A stretch of DNA of 64,000 nt from JADLGH01 sp964586675 (GCA_964586675.1 CAZPHQ010000015.1:1-64000); one strand, 5' to 3'. Positions 34,082 through 43,654 are shown, numbered from the stretch's first letter. Numbers and translations: made by a program. Notes: generated by a model from the letters alone, not told the origin.

Positions 34082-34573
34082 ATGGCGGTGTCGGGCCAGG
34101 ATATCGAAAATTCAAACAAAGCCGGAGGCAGCACCTTTCCTGCGAATTCCGTCTTTGCAGTGCCGCTCCTCTTTCTCTTTTTATTGATGATTCTCTCCGC
34201 CGGCTGCAACAAGAAGCCCGAATATATTCCCGGGAGCAGCGTTCAGGGCTACAGGGCCCCGATATACCAGATCCTTTTCTCGCCCCTGGCATACGACGGA
34301 CGGCTGGTCGCCGTCGAGGGTATCGTGTCCGGTCTCGAAGTAGACATGGAACACCCCGAGGGGCCAACCACCTTTTTCAAGCTCATGGACCTTAAGGGTA
34401 ATTATATAGAGGTCGAAATGCCCGGGACGTGGGACATCCAGGACAACGACTATATAGTCGTCGGCGGTATATACAGGAAAAACGGAAGCTACATAGAATC
34501 GGAGCAGTTCGAAAGAATAGTCCTCGAACAGGACAAAAAAGACGAGGAAATAAAAAAACGGGATGACTGGTAG
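34082..34573 (+). CDS. OB-fold lipoprotein
   Basis: 163 aa from the ATG at 34082; the upstream open frame lacks coding features. The hydrophobic signal FAVPLLFLFLLMILSAGC ends in a lipobox, so the mature protein starts at a lipidated Cys, residue 42 of this choice. The rest, YDGRLVAVEGIVSGLEV and DYIVVGGIYRK, resembles a small OB fold of the type found in periplasmic proteins. The signal peptide begins unusually late (about 24 residues in). Function unknown. Confidence 0.75.
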   Translation: MAVSGQDIENSNKAGGSTFPANSVFAVPLLFLFLLMILSAGCNKKPEYIPGSSVQGYRAPIYQILFSPLAYDGRLVAVEGIVSGLEVDMEHPEGPTTFFKLMDLKGNYIEVEMPGTWDIQDNDYIVVGGIYRKNGSYIESEQFERIVLEQDKKDEEIKKRDDW

Positions 34574-34664
34574 AGAGTGCTCCTGCCCCGGTAAGGCTTT
34601 TTGACAACCTCCCGGGGAATGGGTAACTTCTTTATTTTATTCAATATATCTGCGGGGTATTATC

Positions 34665-35954
34665 ATGAGTTTCGTTAAGGGACTTAAATGCAAGGAATGC
34701 GGGGAAGAGTATCCCAAGGAGCCGCTTCACGTATGTGAAATATGCTTCGGGCCTCTCGAGGCGGCCTACAACTACGACGAGATAAAGAAAGTCCTCACGC
34801 GGGAAGCAATCGAAAAGCGGGAAAGGAGCATATGGCGTTATAAGGAGCTTCTGCCGGTCGACGCGGCCCCGGCCGTGGGAAGAAGCGTGGGCTACACGCC
34901 GCTCATAAAGGCCGACAACCTCGCCCGCACGCTGGGCGTAAAGGAGATATACGTAAAGAACGACGGGGTCTGCTACCCTACCCTCTCTTTTAAGGACAGG
35001 GTCGTATCAGTCGCGCTCTCGAAGGCGAAGGAATTCGGGTTCAGGACGGCGGCATGCGCCTCCACGGGTAACCTCGCCAACGCCGTGGCTGCGCTCTCGA
35101 TCGAGGGCGGGCTCGAGAGCTTCATATTCATTCCGCATAACCTCGAACAGGCGAAGATAATCGGAACAACCATTTACGGAGCCAACCTGATCGGAGTGAA
35201 GGGGGCCTACGACGACGTCAACAGGCTCTGCAGCGAGGTCGCGGGCAAATACGGCTGGGGCTTCGTAAACATCAACCTCCGCCCCTATTATTCCGAGGGC
35301 TCGAAATCTCTCGCGTTCGAGATGATGGAGCAGCTCGGCTGGCGCGCCCCGAAGCACGTCGTCGTGCCGATGGCAAGCGGCTCCCTTCTTACAAAAGTCT
35401 GGAAGGCCATAAAGGAGTTCGAGATGCTGGGCATAGTCCCGGAAAACGGCACCAGCATATACGGCGCGCAGGCGACGGGATGCTCCCCGATCACGACCGC
35501 GCTCAAGAACAAGTGGGAAATATTCAAGCCCGTAAAGCCCGATACGATAGCGAAGTCTCTCGCCATAGGGACGCCGGCCGACGGCTTTTACGCGATGAAC
35601 GTGATGAAGGAGAGCGGAGGCTGGGGCGAAGACGCTTCAGACCCTGAGATTATCGCCGGCATCAAGCTCCTCGCCGAAACGGAAGGGATTTTCACGGAAA
35701 CGGCGGGCGGCGTTACTATGGCCGTGACGAAAAAGCTCATAGAGCAGGGAGCGATCCCCAAAAACGAAACGATAGTGATCTGCATAACAGGCAACGGGCT
35801 CAAGACGCAGGAGGCCATAGCCGACAGCGTCGCGCAGCCCCACATCATCGAAGCTCATCTCGAGGATTTCGAGGAGCTTTATTCGAAAATAAAGAACCAG
35901 GAAGAAAAAGGAGGCACGCAAGATGCCATCAGTTCGCATACCCACACCGCTTAG
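34665..35954 (+). CDS. thrC: Threonine synthase
   Basis: 429 aa PLP enzyme that converts O-phosphohomoserine to threonine. An N-terminal zinc ribbon uses Cys9, Cys12, Cys24 and Cys27; the PLP lysine is Lys110 in TLSFKDR; ACASTGNLANAVAA binds the phosphate. The zinc-ribbon class is usual in bacteria of this kind. Its 3' end overlaps the start of a MoaD/ThiS-like gene by 32 nt, so the two are translated from one mRNA. Confidence 0.94.
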   Translation: MSFVKGLKCKECGEEYPKEPLHVCEICFGPLEAAYNYDEIKKVLTREAIEKRERSIWRYKELLPVDAAPAVGRSVGYTPLIKADNLARTLGVKEIYVKNDGVCYPTLSFKDRVVSVALSKAKEFGFRTAACASTGNLANAVAALSIEGGLESFIFIPHNLEQAKIIGTTIYGANLIGVKGAYDDVNRLCSEVAGKYGWGFVNINLRPYYSEGSKSLAFEMMEQLGWRAPKHVVVPMASGSLLTKVWKAIKEFEMLGIVPENGTSIYGAQATGCSPITTALKNKWEIFKPVKPDTIAKSLAIGTPADGFYAMNVMKESGGWGEDASDPEIIAGIKLLAETEGIFTETAGGVTMAVTKKLIEQGAIPKNETIVICITGNGLKTQEAIADSVAQPHIIEAHLEDFEELYSKIKNQEEKGGTQDAISSHTHTA

Positions 35955-36198
35955 GAAGCTCACGGCCGAAAAGGACGAGGTTTCCGTCAGCGCCGCAAAC
36001 GTAGCGGAATTGATCGAGACGCTCGAATCGCAGTTCCCCGGAATAAAGAACAGGCTCTGCGACGAGTCCGGGAATCTCAGGAGGTTCATCAACCTCTACG
36101 TGAACAACGAAGACATAAGATTCCTCAATGGCAAAGAGACTTCTCTCAAGGAATCGGACGTCGTGTCCATAATCCCCGCAATAGCGGGCGGCCTCTAG
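35923..36198 (+). CDS. MoaD/ThiS-like sulfur-carrier protein ending in GGL
   Basis: 91 aa beta-grasp protein. It ends IIPAIAGGL: the diglycine needed for thiocarboxylate formation is there but followed by one extra leucine. AAAGGAGG upstream of the ATG at 35923 supports the start inside thrC. Similar carriers beside thrC supply sulfur for cysteine or homocysteine synthesis in some bacteria, where a metalloprotease (Mec+ family) trims the residue after GG. No such protease or E1-like activator is in the window. The link with amino-acid sulfur metabolism is inference. Confidence 0.85.
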   Translation: MPSVRIPTPLRKLTAEKDEVSVSAANVAELIETLESQFPGIKNRLCDESGNLRRFINLYVNNEDIRFLNGKETSLKESDVVSIIPAIAGGL

Positions 36199-36290
36199 CA
36201 GGCCTCCCGTAAGGGATTTACCTTAAACGGCCCCGTGACCCGACCGGTATTTCGTATACTGCCGGACCGTCGGGATTTATTCACTCCGGA

Positions 36291-37385
36291 TTATTTATTG
36301 ATCAGTTCTTGAAGCTTGGAGACGAACCTCTTCGCCATGGGGACGTTTTCTTCTTCGCTCGCCCGGGCGAATTCTTCGAGGAGTAGTTTCTGTGTCCTGT
36401 TCAACTTGACCGGCACTTCGACGTGTATGTCTATGTAAAGGTCGCCCGCCCCGCGCCCTTCGAGCCTCGGGACGCCCTTCCCCTTCATCCTGAAGGTCTG
36501 CCCGGACTGCGTGCCCGCGGGAATCGTTATGGCGCTCTTTCCTCCCGGGACCGGTATCTCTATCTCGTCGCCGAGGGCCGCCTGCACGAAGCTTATCGGC
36601 ACCGTGCAGTGAAGGTCGTTGTTTTCACGCCTGAAAAGCGGGTGCTCCTCGACATGAACGTCTATATAAAGATCGCCGTCGTCTCCCGCCCTTTGCCCTG
36701 CGTCTCCCTCGCCGCGCATCCTGAGACGCGCCCCGTCGGATATGCCCGCCGGAACCTTCACGGTTAAATTGTGCTCTATCAATAGATGCCCCTCGCCGCG
36801 GCATTCCCTGCAGGCCTTCACTATGCGCCTGCCCGCGCCGCCGCATGTCGGGCACGTGCGCCTTATGGCGAAGAAGCCCTGAGAGTACTGGAGCTCGCCG
36901 CGTCCGCCGCACGACTGGCAGGGTACGTCACCCCCGGGGGCAGCGCCGCTCCCGCCGCATCCCGGGCAGGCCGCCTGCCTCGGGATTTTTATGGTTTTCT
37001 CGCATCCCGTGAGCGACTCGTCGAAGGAGAGGTCGATCGAATATCTGAGGTCGTTCCCCCTCCGGGATTTTTCCCTCGCGGCGCCGCTGAAAACCTCGTT
37101 GAAGAGATCCCCGAATATGTCGCCGAACCCGGTCTCGAAGTCGAACTCCGTGAACAGTCCCTCTGACGATATGTGCCCGAAGCTGTCGTAACGGGCCCTT
37201 TTGTCGGGATTACTCAGAACCTGGTAGGCCTCGTTGATGACCTTGAATCTCTCCTCGCACTCCCGGCTGCCGGGATTCCTGTCGGGATGCCATTCGAAGG
37301 CCAGCCGTTTATAAGACCGCCTTATCTCGTCGGCCGTGGCGCTCCGCTCGATCTCGAGAATCTCGTAGTAATCCACTCTGCTCAT
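36291..37385 (-). CDS. dnaJ: Chaperone protein DnaJ
   Basis: 364 aa type I Hsp40. The J domain has YYEILEIERSATADEIRRSY and the HPD triad in EWHPDRNPG. A glycine/phenylalanine region with FETGFGDIFGDLF follows, then four CxxCxGxG zinc motifs starting CPGCGGSG, CQSCGGRG, CPTCGGAG and CRECRGEG, then the two substrate-binding barrels. It stimulates ATP hydrolysis by Hsp70. Last gene of grpE-hsp70-dnaJ, 30 nt after the Hsp70 gene. Confidence 0.95.
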   Translation of the reverse strand: MSRVDYYEILEIERSATADEIRRSYKRLAFEWHPDRNPGSRECEERFKVINEAYQVLSNPDKRARYDSFGHISSEGLFTEFDFETGFGDIFGDLFNEVFSGAAREKSRRGNDLRYSIDLSFDESLTGCEKTIKIPRQAACPGCGGSGAAPGGDVPCQSCGGRGELQYSQGFFAIRRTCPTCGGAGRRIVKACRECRGEGHLLIEHNLTVKVPAGISDGARLRMRGEGDAGQRAGDDGDLYIDVHVEEHPLFRRENNDLHCTVPISFVQAALGDEIEIPVPGGKSAITIPAGTQSGQTFRMKGKGVPRLEGRGAGDLYIDIHVEVPVKLNRTQKLLLEEFARASEEENVPMAKRFVSKLQELINK

Positions 37386-37415
37386 AAGAGTTATATAATA
37401 CCTGTAAACGGGAGG

Positions 37416-39251
37416 TTATTCGTTTTCGTTAAACGCTTCGGAGTAGCTCTCGTGCCTGGAATATATGACTTCGGCGAATTTGTAGGATGCGTTCTTGAGA
37501 CGATCGAGCATGTCCTTTATGTAGACGTAGTCCTCGCTTTCCAGCGATTTCCGCATTTCCCTTACGGAGCTTTCAAGATGCTCCTTGAGCTCGGGGTCTA
37601 TCTTGTCGGAATAAGAATCGAGGGTTTTCTTGACCGAATACAGAAGCCCCTCGGCCTCGTTCTTTAAAAGGGCGAGGTCGCGCCTTCTCTTGTCGACGTC
37701 ACTGCTCGCCTTGCTCTCTTCTATTATTTTGTGTATCTCGCCGTCGGAGAGCCCGCCTGATGTGACGACGTGAACCGCCTGCTTTTTCCCTGTCCCGAGG
37801 TCTTTCGCCGAAACGTGCAGTATGCCGTCCGCGTCGACCTCGAACGATACCTCGATCTGCGGCATGCCCCTCGGCGCGGGCGGTATGCCGATGAGATTGA
37901 AATTCGCGAGCGAGATGTTGTCGTCGACCATTTCCCTCTCGCCCTGGAGGACGTGTATGCCTACGAAATCCTGGTTGTCGAAGGCGGTGGTGAAGGTGCG
38001 GCTCCGCTTCGTCGGAATCGTGGTGTTTCTTTCGATGATTTTCGTGAACAGGCCGCCCTTGGTTTCGACGCCGAGCGAAAGCGGAACGACGTCGAGGAGA
38101 AGAACCTCGTCGACCTTCCCTTCGAGCACGCCTCCCTGGACAGACGCGCCTATGGCTACGACTTCTTCGGGGTTGATTCTCGTCTGGGGCTCCTTCCTGA
38201 AAATCTCCCTTACCTTCGCCTGTATCTTCGGCATCCTCGTCATACCGCCGACGAGGACTACTTCGTCTATATGCGAGACGTCGAGACGCGAATCGTCTAT
38301 AGCCTGCTTGCACGGTATTTCGAGCCTGTCTATGAGGTCGGATACGAGCGCCTCGAACTCCTGCCGCGTGATTTTATAGTTAAGGTGTTTCGGACCCGAC
38401 TGGTCGACCGCGATGAACGGAAGGTTTATCGTCGTTTCTTCCACCGAAGAAAGCTCGTGCTTGGACTTCTCGCAGGTTTCCCTTATGCGCTGAAGGGCCA
38501 TCTTGTCTTCCCTGAGGTCGATGTCGTGCTGTTTTTTGAAATCCTCGAGGACGAGCTCGACGAGCTTCTGGTCGAAGTCGTCTCCGCCGAGGAATGTGTC
38601 GCCGCTTGTCGACTTAACCTCGAAAACCCCGTTCGCTATTTCGAGTATCGTGATATCGAAAGTCCCCCCGCCGAGGTCGAAAACGGCTATTCTGCGGTCG
38701 CCTATTTTGTCGAAGCCGTATGCCAGCGCAGCCGCCGTGGGCTCGTTTATTATCCTTTTCACATTGAGCCCGGCTATTCTTCCGGCGTCCTTGGTGGCCT
38801 GGCGCTGAAGGTCGTTGAAGTGCGCCGGCACCGTGATCACGGCGTCCGTTACTTCGTAGCCCAGGTACTCCTCGGCCACCTGCTTCATCTTCGAAAGCAC
38901 TATGGAGGAAATTTCCTGCGGGCTGTAAGTGCGGGAATTTATCTCTATCCAGGCGTCGCCCGAGTCGTTCGGGACGATGCTGTAGGGGGCGAATTCCATC
39001 GCCTTTCTCACCTCGGGCGAGTCGCTCCGCCTGCCGATGAGCCTCTTCACGCCGAATATCGTCGTCGTCGGGTTCACTACCCCCTGCCTTTTTGCAACAG
39101 CTCCGGCGAATTTGGAATTGTCTTCCGTGAACGCCACTACCGACGGCGTCACCCTGCTCCCCTCTTCGTTAGGTATGACGACCGGGCTTCCGCCCTCTAT
39201 TATCGCTACGCACGAGTTTGTCGTACCGAGGTCTATTCCTACTATTGCCAT
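37416..39251 (-). CDS. Hsp70 chaperone, DnaK paralogue of the grpE-dnaJ operon
   Basis: 611 aa. GIDLGTTNSCVAII, DLGGGTFDI and GGMTRMPKI are the ATPase motifs; the substrate domain shows QDFVGIHVLQGERE and VSAKDLGTGKK. It lacks the acidic C-terminal tail ending EEVDA-like of the second copy at 43846-45789, which is the canonical DnaK. Being encoded between grpE and dnaJ, it is a full partner of that operon. Two Hsp70s 4.6 kb apart suggest specialised roles, but which clients each serves cannot be told. Confidence 0.92.
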   Translation of the reverse strand: MAIVGIDLGTTNSCVAIIEGGSPVVIPNEEGSRVTPSVVAFTEDNSKFAGAVAKRQGVVNPTTTIFGVKRLIGRRSDSPEVRKAMEFAPYSIVPNDSGDAWIEINSRTYSPQEISSIVLSKMKQVAEEYLGYEVTDAVITVPAHFNDLQRQATKDAGRIAGLNVKRIINEPTAAALAYGFDKIGDRRIAVFDLGGGTFDITILEIANGVFEVKSTSGDTFLGGDDFDQKLVELVLEDFKKQHDIDLREDKMALQRIRETCEKSKHELSSVEETTINLPFIAVDQSGPKHLNYKITRQEFEALVSDLIDRLEIPCKQAIDDSRLDVSHIDEVVLVGGMTRMPKIQAKVREIFRKEPQTRINPEEVVAIGASVQGGVLEGKVDEVLLLDVVPLSLGVETKGGLFTKIIERNTTIPTKRSRTFTTAFDNQDFVGIHVLQGEREMVDDNISLANFNLIGIPPAPRGMPQIEVSFEVDADGILHVSAKDLGTGKKQAVHVVTSGGLSDGEIHKIIEESKASSDVDKRRRDLALLKNEAEGLLYSVKKTLDSYSDKIDPELKEHLESSVREMRKSLESEDYVYIKDMLDRLKNASYKFAEVIYSRHESYSEAFNENE

Positions 39252-39272
39252 ATGATATTTTCGCGCGCGGTT

Positions 39273-39908
39273 TTATCCTTCGTCGGTAAGGTCGAATATC
39301 CCGCTGGAATTGCCGCCGGCCCCTCCGTTGTTTTTGTCTGGTGACGAGTCCGAATCCTGGGACTCCCTCCTGCCTTTGGATACCGACACTAGCGCAGGCC
39401 GTAAAAGCCTCTCTTTAAGCGTATAGCCGCGGAGCATCTCCGAAATTATATGCCCGGGCTCGACGTCGTGAGAATCGACGCGGTCGATAGCCTGGTGCAC
39501 CCTCGGGTCGAACTCCTGCCCGCGCCCGGCCGGAACGGGCTCGACGCCGAACTTTTCTAAAAGGCTCAGGAACTGCTTGTGTACGAGCTTTACGCCCTCG
39601 AGGACGGCCCCTGTGTCTTCTTCCGGTCCTTCGGAATGAGTCAGCGCCCTTTCGAGATTGTCGAGCACGTTGAGAAGAGCCTTGATGAGCTCCTCGTTTC
39701 CGTAAGTGATAACATCGGCCTTTTCCTTGGCCAGTCTCTTTTTATAGTTTTCGAAATCCGCGGCAAGCCTGACATACCTCTGATAGAGGTCTTTATAGCT
39801 TTTATCTTCTCCGCCTTCGGCCCGCGCTGCCTGCTCCACTTCGTTTACCTCGCCCTCTTCACCGAGCTCGATCTCCCCGTCGTTGTCGTTTTTATCTTCG
39901 GAATTCAT
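39273..39908 (-). CDS. grpE: Nucleotide exchange factor GrpE
   Basis: 211 aa. A long acidic, coiled-coil N-terminus (about 1-75) precedes RLAADFENYKKRLAKEK, the GrpE dimerisation helix motif, and the C-terminal beta domain with HEALM-like GRGQEFDPRVHQAIDRV. The C-terminus is extended by about 30 low-complexity residues (SDSSPDKNNGGAGGNSSG). First gene of the operon, 21 nt before the Hsp70 gene. Confidence 0.93.
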   Translation of the reverse strand: MNSEDKNDNDGEIELGEEGEVNEVEQAARAEGGEDKSYKDLYQRYVRLAADFENYKKRLAKEKADVITYGNEELIKALLNVLDNLERALTHSEGPEEDTGAVLEGVKLVHKQFLSLLEKFGVEPVPAGRGQEFDPRVHQAIDRVDSHDVEPGHIISEMLRGYTLKERLLRPALVSVSKGRRESQDSDSSPDKNNGGAGGNSSGIFDLTDEG

Positions 39909-39956
39909 TATTCTCTCCTGATTTTAAATCACAAATACATCTAAAATTTATTGATA

Positions 39957-39985
39957 ATTATACTCCGGTTAAGCGTTATAGTTAA
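39957..39985 (-). promoter_or_regulatory. Promoter of the grpE operon
   Basis: Minus-strand TTAACT (39985-39980), 17 bp, then a perfect TATAAT (39962-39957); start point near 39950, about 42 nt before grpE. It looks like sigma70 and not a heat-shock sigma promoter. I see no CIRCE inverted repeat nearby. Confidence 0.5.
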
Positions 39986-40102
39986 GCTTTTGTGTGAAAT
40001 ACCGGGGCCTTCTGCTTTATTCTACGCAAAATATAATAATCGGCCGGGGCTTTGTCAACGAGCCGAATGGCGGCTTAAGGCCACTGCCAAAAGTGCGGGC
40101 GG

Positions 40103-41026
40103 TCAGCTCAGAAGCTCGTAGGCCACGCCTTCGAGGAGCCCGGCGTCGCTTACGACCATCTCGTCGACGGAGAACCTGTCAAGGGTCTTGAGGACCACTT
40201 CTGTCCCCGAAACTATGAGATCCTCTCTCCCCTTTTCGAGCCCCGGTATGGCCGCCCTTTCAGCCCTCGGGGTGTTGAGGATCATCCCGAGTATACGGAC
40301 TATCCCGTCCCGCGTCAGCGTGTAGTTATTCACGATGTCGGCGTCGTACTTCCCGAGGCCGAGCTCCACCGCTGCCAGGCTCGTCGGGGTGCCGGCGGTT
40401 CCTATTATTGTGAGCCCCTTCCCGCCCGGGGGAAACCCGGAAAGCCCTTCGGCTAATTTTTTCTCGATGTGAGCGCCGAGGGCCGAAAGAGCGTCGTCGG
40501 ATTCCTTCTCTTCCGACAGGAATCGCTCTGTCAGGCAGACGACCCCGAGCCTCGTGCTCGTAAGGTTCGTGACAGCCCCTTCTTTAACGTATATGTATTC
40601 CGTGCTTCCGCCGCCTATGTCGAATATGAGACAGTCGGGCGTGTCGAAAGTGACCGATTTCAAAACCCCGCTGACCGTCAGGAGGGCTTCTTCTTCTCCC
40701 GTTATAACCTCGACGGGAAGGCCGGTTTCGTTTTTCACCATTTTCACGAATTCGGGACCGTTATCCGATTCCCTCACCATGCTCGTAGCCACGGCCCGCG
40801 TCTTTTCGACGCCGAGGTCGCGTATGATCTCCGAAAAGCCCGAGAGGGCTTTCAGCGACCTTTCTATAGCCCCCGGCTTTATGAGCCTGGTTCCGTTGCC
40901 AGAGCCCTCGCCGAGGCGTGTTATCTCGCGGCCGACGTAGAGCTTGTGAAGGGAATTCCCCTCGCCGGGCTCGGTAACGAGGAGTCTGAATGTGTTCGTC
41001 CCTATGTCTATCGAGGCTATTCTCAT
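40103..41026 (-). CDS. Exopolyphosphatase / pppGpp phosphohydrolase family (Ppx/GppA)
   Basis: 307 aa. The ASIDIGTNTFRLLV start is the phosphate-1 loop, IFDIGGGSTEYIYV the phosphate-2 loop, and ATSMVRES and IITGEEEALLTVSG are further family motifs. The frame is open from 41131, but the ASKHA fold starts at the ATG at 41026. It is the short form lacking the C-terminal HD domain. It cleaves polyphosphate or pppGpp; the sequence does not decide which. Confidence 0.9.
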   Translation of the reverse strand: MRIASIDIGTNTFRLLVTEPGEGNSLHKLYVGREITRLGEGSGNGTRLIKPGAIERSLKALSGFSEIIRDLGVEKTRAVATSMVRESDNGPEFVKMVKNETGLPVEVITGEEEALLTVSGVLKSVTFDTPDCLIFDIGGGSTEYIYVKEGAVTNLTSTRLGVVCLTERFLSEEKESDDALSALGAHIEKKLAEGLSGFPPGGKGLTIIGTAGTPTSLAAVELGLGKYDADIVNNYTLTRDGIVRILGMILNTPRAERAAIPGLEKGREDLIVSGTEVVLKTLDRFSVDEMVVSDAGLLEGVAYELLS

Positions 41027-41243
41027 GGTTGCAAGCTCAATTTTACAGCTATTCGGCGTTCCGGGTGAGGGGGGATGGAAAATTACGGAAACGGTCCCCC
41101 GGTCCTCCCGGCCGGTCTTTGGATATGACAAGAGTTATACCACGGAATGTGATTAAATAAAGTAGTTTCGCTGCGGCCACGAAGAGGCCGCTTCAGCTTC
41201 CTGTATACAGGCCGGGGCGGATGGAGCTTACCCCGCGGGCCGT

Positions 41244-43334
41244 CTAGTGCCCTGCATGAGCCTCGGCCGCGCCGCCGTGCGCGAGCTCGATTATCTTCCC
41301 GGCCAGGTGGTCGGGCAGCTCCTCGTAATGCGAGAAGTCCATCGAGAACGTCCCGCGCCCGCTCGTTATCGCCCTCAGGTCCGAAGCGTAAGTCAGTATC
41401 TCCGCCATCGGAATGAGCGCCCTTATGATATTCGTGCCGGCCATGGAATCGAACCCGGCGACCTTCCCCCTACGGGAGTTGATGTCCCCTATGACGTCGC
41501 CCATGCACTCGTCCGGGATGGTTATCTCCATCTTCATTACAGGCTCGAGCAGGACAGGCGCGGCGTCTTCCATCGCCTTTCTGAAGCCCATCGAGCCCGC
41601 TATCTGAAACGCCATGTCGGAGGAATCCACAGTATGGAACTTTCCGTCGAAGAGAGTGAGCCTGACGTCCACGACAGGGTAGCCCGCGAGTATGCCCTTC
41701 TTCATCGAATCGACGACGCCCTTCTCGACGGACGGTATAAAGTTCTTGGGTATCGCGCCGCCCACAATATTGTTTACGAACTCGAATCCCCCGCCGCGCG
41801 GCAAGGGCTCGACTTCGACCCAGGCGTCCCCGTACTGCCCCTTACCGCCCGTCTGCTTTATGTACTTGCCTTCGGCCTTTGCCTTTGCCCGTATGGTTTC
41901 GCGGTATGGCACGCGCGGCTTTTTGAGATCGACGTTAACGCCGTAAGTGTCGCGCAGCTTGTTCACGACGGCCTCGACATGAGACTGTCCCGTGCCAGAG
42001 AGAAGGAACTCCTTCGTCTCTTCATCTATACGGTATTGAATGGTCGGATCCTCTTCATGAATTCGGGCGAGGGACGGCGTGAGCTTGTCTTCGTCGTTTC
42101 TCGTCTTCGCCTCGATGGCGTAAGACAGCACTGCCGCCGGGAGCGGCACAGATGGTATAAGGAGCTGGTGCGCCTCGTCCGTCAGCGTATCACCGGTGGA
42201 GGCGTCCTTCAGCTTGTTCACAGCCACGATGTCGCCGCACGAAGCCGGGCTCAGCGGGAACTCCTTCTTGCCGATGAGCCTGTGTAGGTGGCCAAGCTTT
42301 TCCCTGCTTCTTTTCGTCGAGTTGTATGCGCTTACGTCGCCGTTAAGCGTGCCGGAATATACCCTGAAGACGCTAATCTTCCCCGCATAGGGATCGGAAA
42401 TCGTCTTGAACACGTAAGCCGAGAAGGGCCCCTTCTCGCCCGGGGCGATCTCGGTTTCCTGCCCTCCGGGTAAGAGCCCCTTCAGCGGCTTTCTTTCGAG
42501 CGGGGAAGGCATGTATCTGGTTATCGCGCTTGATAGAACATTGAGCCCGACTAGAGCCGTCGCCGAGCCGAAGAAGACGGGGAATATGCGGCCGTCGAGT
42601 ATGCCTTCGTGGAGAAGGGTCGTGATCTTGTCCTCGTCGACGGGCTCGCCTTCGAGGTATTTTTCGAGGAGCTCGTCGTCGAGCTCGGCGACCGCCTCGA
42701 TTATAGACTCACGCGAGGCCGCGGCGTCGTCCATCATTTCGTCGGGCACCGGTATCTCCCGCGCGCCGCCCGCGCCGTCGTAGGCATAGGCCTTCATGTC
42801 GACGAGGTCTACAATTCCCTTAAAGTCGTGATTCTCGCCAATGGGGAGCGTGAGCGGTATTACCTTCGCCCCTCCGAGCTCCTTGGAAATGCCGTTCACC
42901 GTAACCTCGTAGCTCGTGTTTTCCTTGTCGAGCTTGTTGACGAATATCATGCGAGGCAGGTCGCTCGCCATCTCCCAGTATTTTTTGATCTGGAGCCCGG
43001 CGTCGCCGCCCACGGCGCCAACGACGAGCACGACACCGTCGGCCGCCCTGACGGCGTTTTCGGCTTCATACAAGAAATTTAGAAATCCGGGTGTATCTAT
43101 GAGGTTAACCAGGTGGCTCCTGGTTTCGTAGAAGGTAATGTGGGAATTTATCGACATCTTCCGATGCTTCTCTTCCGGTTCGAAGTCGAGCACCGAGGTT
43201 CCGTCGTCGACCCTTCCGAGCTTGTCGGTCGCGCCGTGGGTGTAGAGTATAGCTTCAGCCAGAGATGTTTTACCGGCGCCGTGGGGTGCGACGAGCGCGA
43301 TATTCCTTATACAGTCTCTACTGTACTCCTTCAT
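41244..43334 (-). CDS. Elongation factor G paralogue (EF-G2 type)
   Basis: 696 aa, all five EF-G domains. The P loop reads APHGAGKTS, not the GHIDAGKTT of standard EF-G, and the switch II is DTPGFLNF with NKLD for base recognition. This pattern belongs to the EF-G2 group that accompanies, rather than replaces, the main EF-G. The main fusA with rpsL/rpsG is not in this window. An AAAGGAGGT lies just before the start, so translation should be strong. Its role, translocation, ribosome recycling or a stress function, is open. Confidence 0.88.
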   Translation of the reverse strand: MKEYSRDCIRNIALVAPHGAGKTSLAEAILYTHGATDKLGRVDDGTSVLDFEPEEKHRKMSINSHITFYETRSHLVNLIDTPGFLNFLYEAENAVRAADGVVLVVGAVGGDAGLQIKKYWEMASDLPRMIFVNKLDKENTSYEVTVNGISKELGGAKVIPLTLPIGENHDFKGIVDLVDMKAYAYDGAGGAREIPVPDEMMDDAAASRESIIEAVAELDDELLEKYLEGEPVDEDKITTLLHEGILDGRIFPVFFGSATALVGLNVLSSAITRYMPSPLERKPLKGLLPGGQETEIAPGEKGPFSAYVFKTISDPYAGKISVFRVYSGTLNGDVSAYNSTKRSREKLGHLHRLIGKKEFPLSPASCGDIVAVNKLKDASTGDTLTDEAHQLLIPSVPLPAAVLSYAIEAKTRNDEDKLTPSLARIHEEDPTIQYRIDEETKEFLLSGTGQSHVEAVVNKLRDTYGVNVDLKKPRVPYRETIRAKAKAEGKYIKQTGGKGQYGDAWVEVEPLPRGGGFEFVNNIVGGAIPKNFIPSVEKGVVDSMKKGILAGYPVVDVRLTLFDGKFHTVDSSDMAFQIAGSMGFRKAMEDAAPVLLEPVMKMEITIPDECMGDVIGDINSRRGKVAGFDSMAGTNIIRALIPMAEILTYASDLRAITSGRGTFSMDFSHYEELPDHLAGKIIELAHGGAAEAHAGH

Positions 43335-43450
43335 GGGGGAGTTACCTCCTTTGTCTGTTATTGACGTCGATCCTTGTCAACTTTTACGTCTCCTCTATAG
43401 ATATAATTCCCGCGTGTAGGTGAACGTTTTCAATTTACTCCGCGAAAGGC

Positions 43451-43654
43451 CTAGTTCTTGCTGTACTTCTTCCTGAACCTCTCTACCCTGCCCTTCGCTT
43501 CCGCAGCCCTTTCCTTGCCTGTGTAAAAGGTGTGACAGTTCGAGCAAACCTCGACAGTGAAGTTTTCAAAACGCGTAGATTTCGTGTTGTATACAGCCCC
43601 GCACGAACAGCTTATGGTGACATCTTTATACTCCGGATGTATATCCGCCTTCAT
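43451..43654 (-). CDS. rpmE: 50S ribosomal protein L31, zinc-binding form
   Basis: 67 aa. Zinc ligands Cys16, Cys18, Cys37 and Cys40 are all present, so this is the C+ form used when zinc is plentiful. MKADIHPEY and the FYTGKERAAEAKGRVERF tail are typical. AGGAGG precedes the ATG. L31 bridges the two ribosomal subunits at the central protuberance. It is upstream of the EF-G paralogue on the same strand, 116 bp away. Confidence 0.96.
   Translation of the reverse strand: MKADIHPEYKDVTISCSCGAVYNTKSTRFENFTVEVCSNCHTFYTGKERAAEAKGRVERFRKKYSKN

Noticed and set aside
39909..40102. CIRCE element expected upstream of a grpE operon.
   Set aside because: No TTAGCACTC/GAGTGCTAA inverted repeat is present; only a sigma70-like promoter was found.
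41173..41191. GC-rich hairpin GCGGCC/GGCCGC between the EF-G paralogue and Ppx/GppA.
   Set aside because: Six-bp stem with no U-tract on either strand; not convincing as a terminator.
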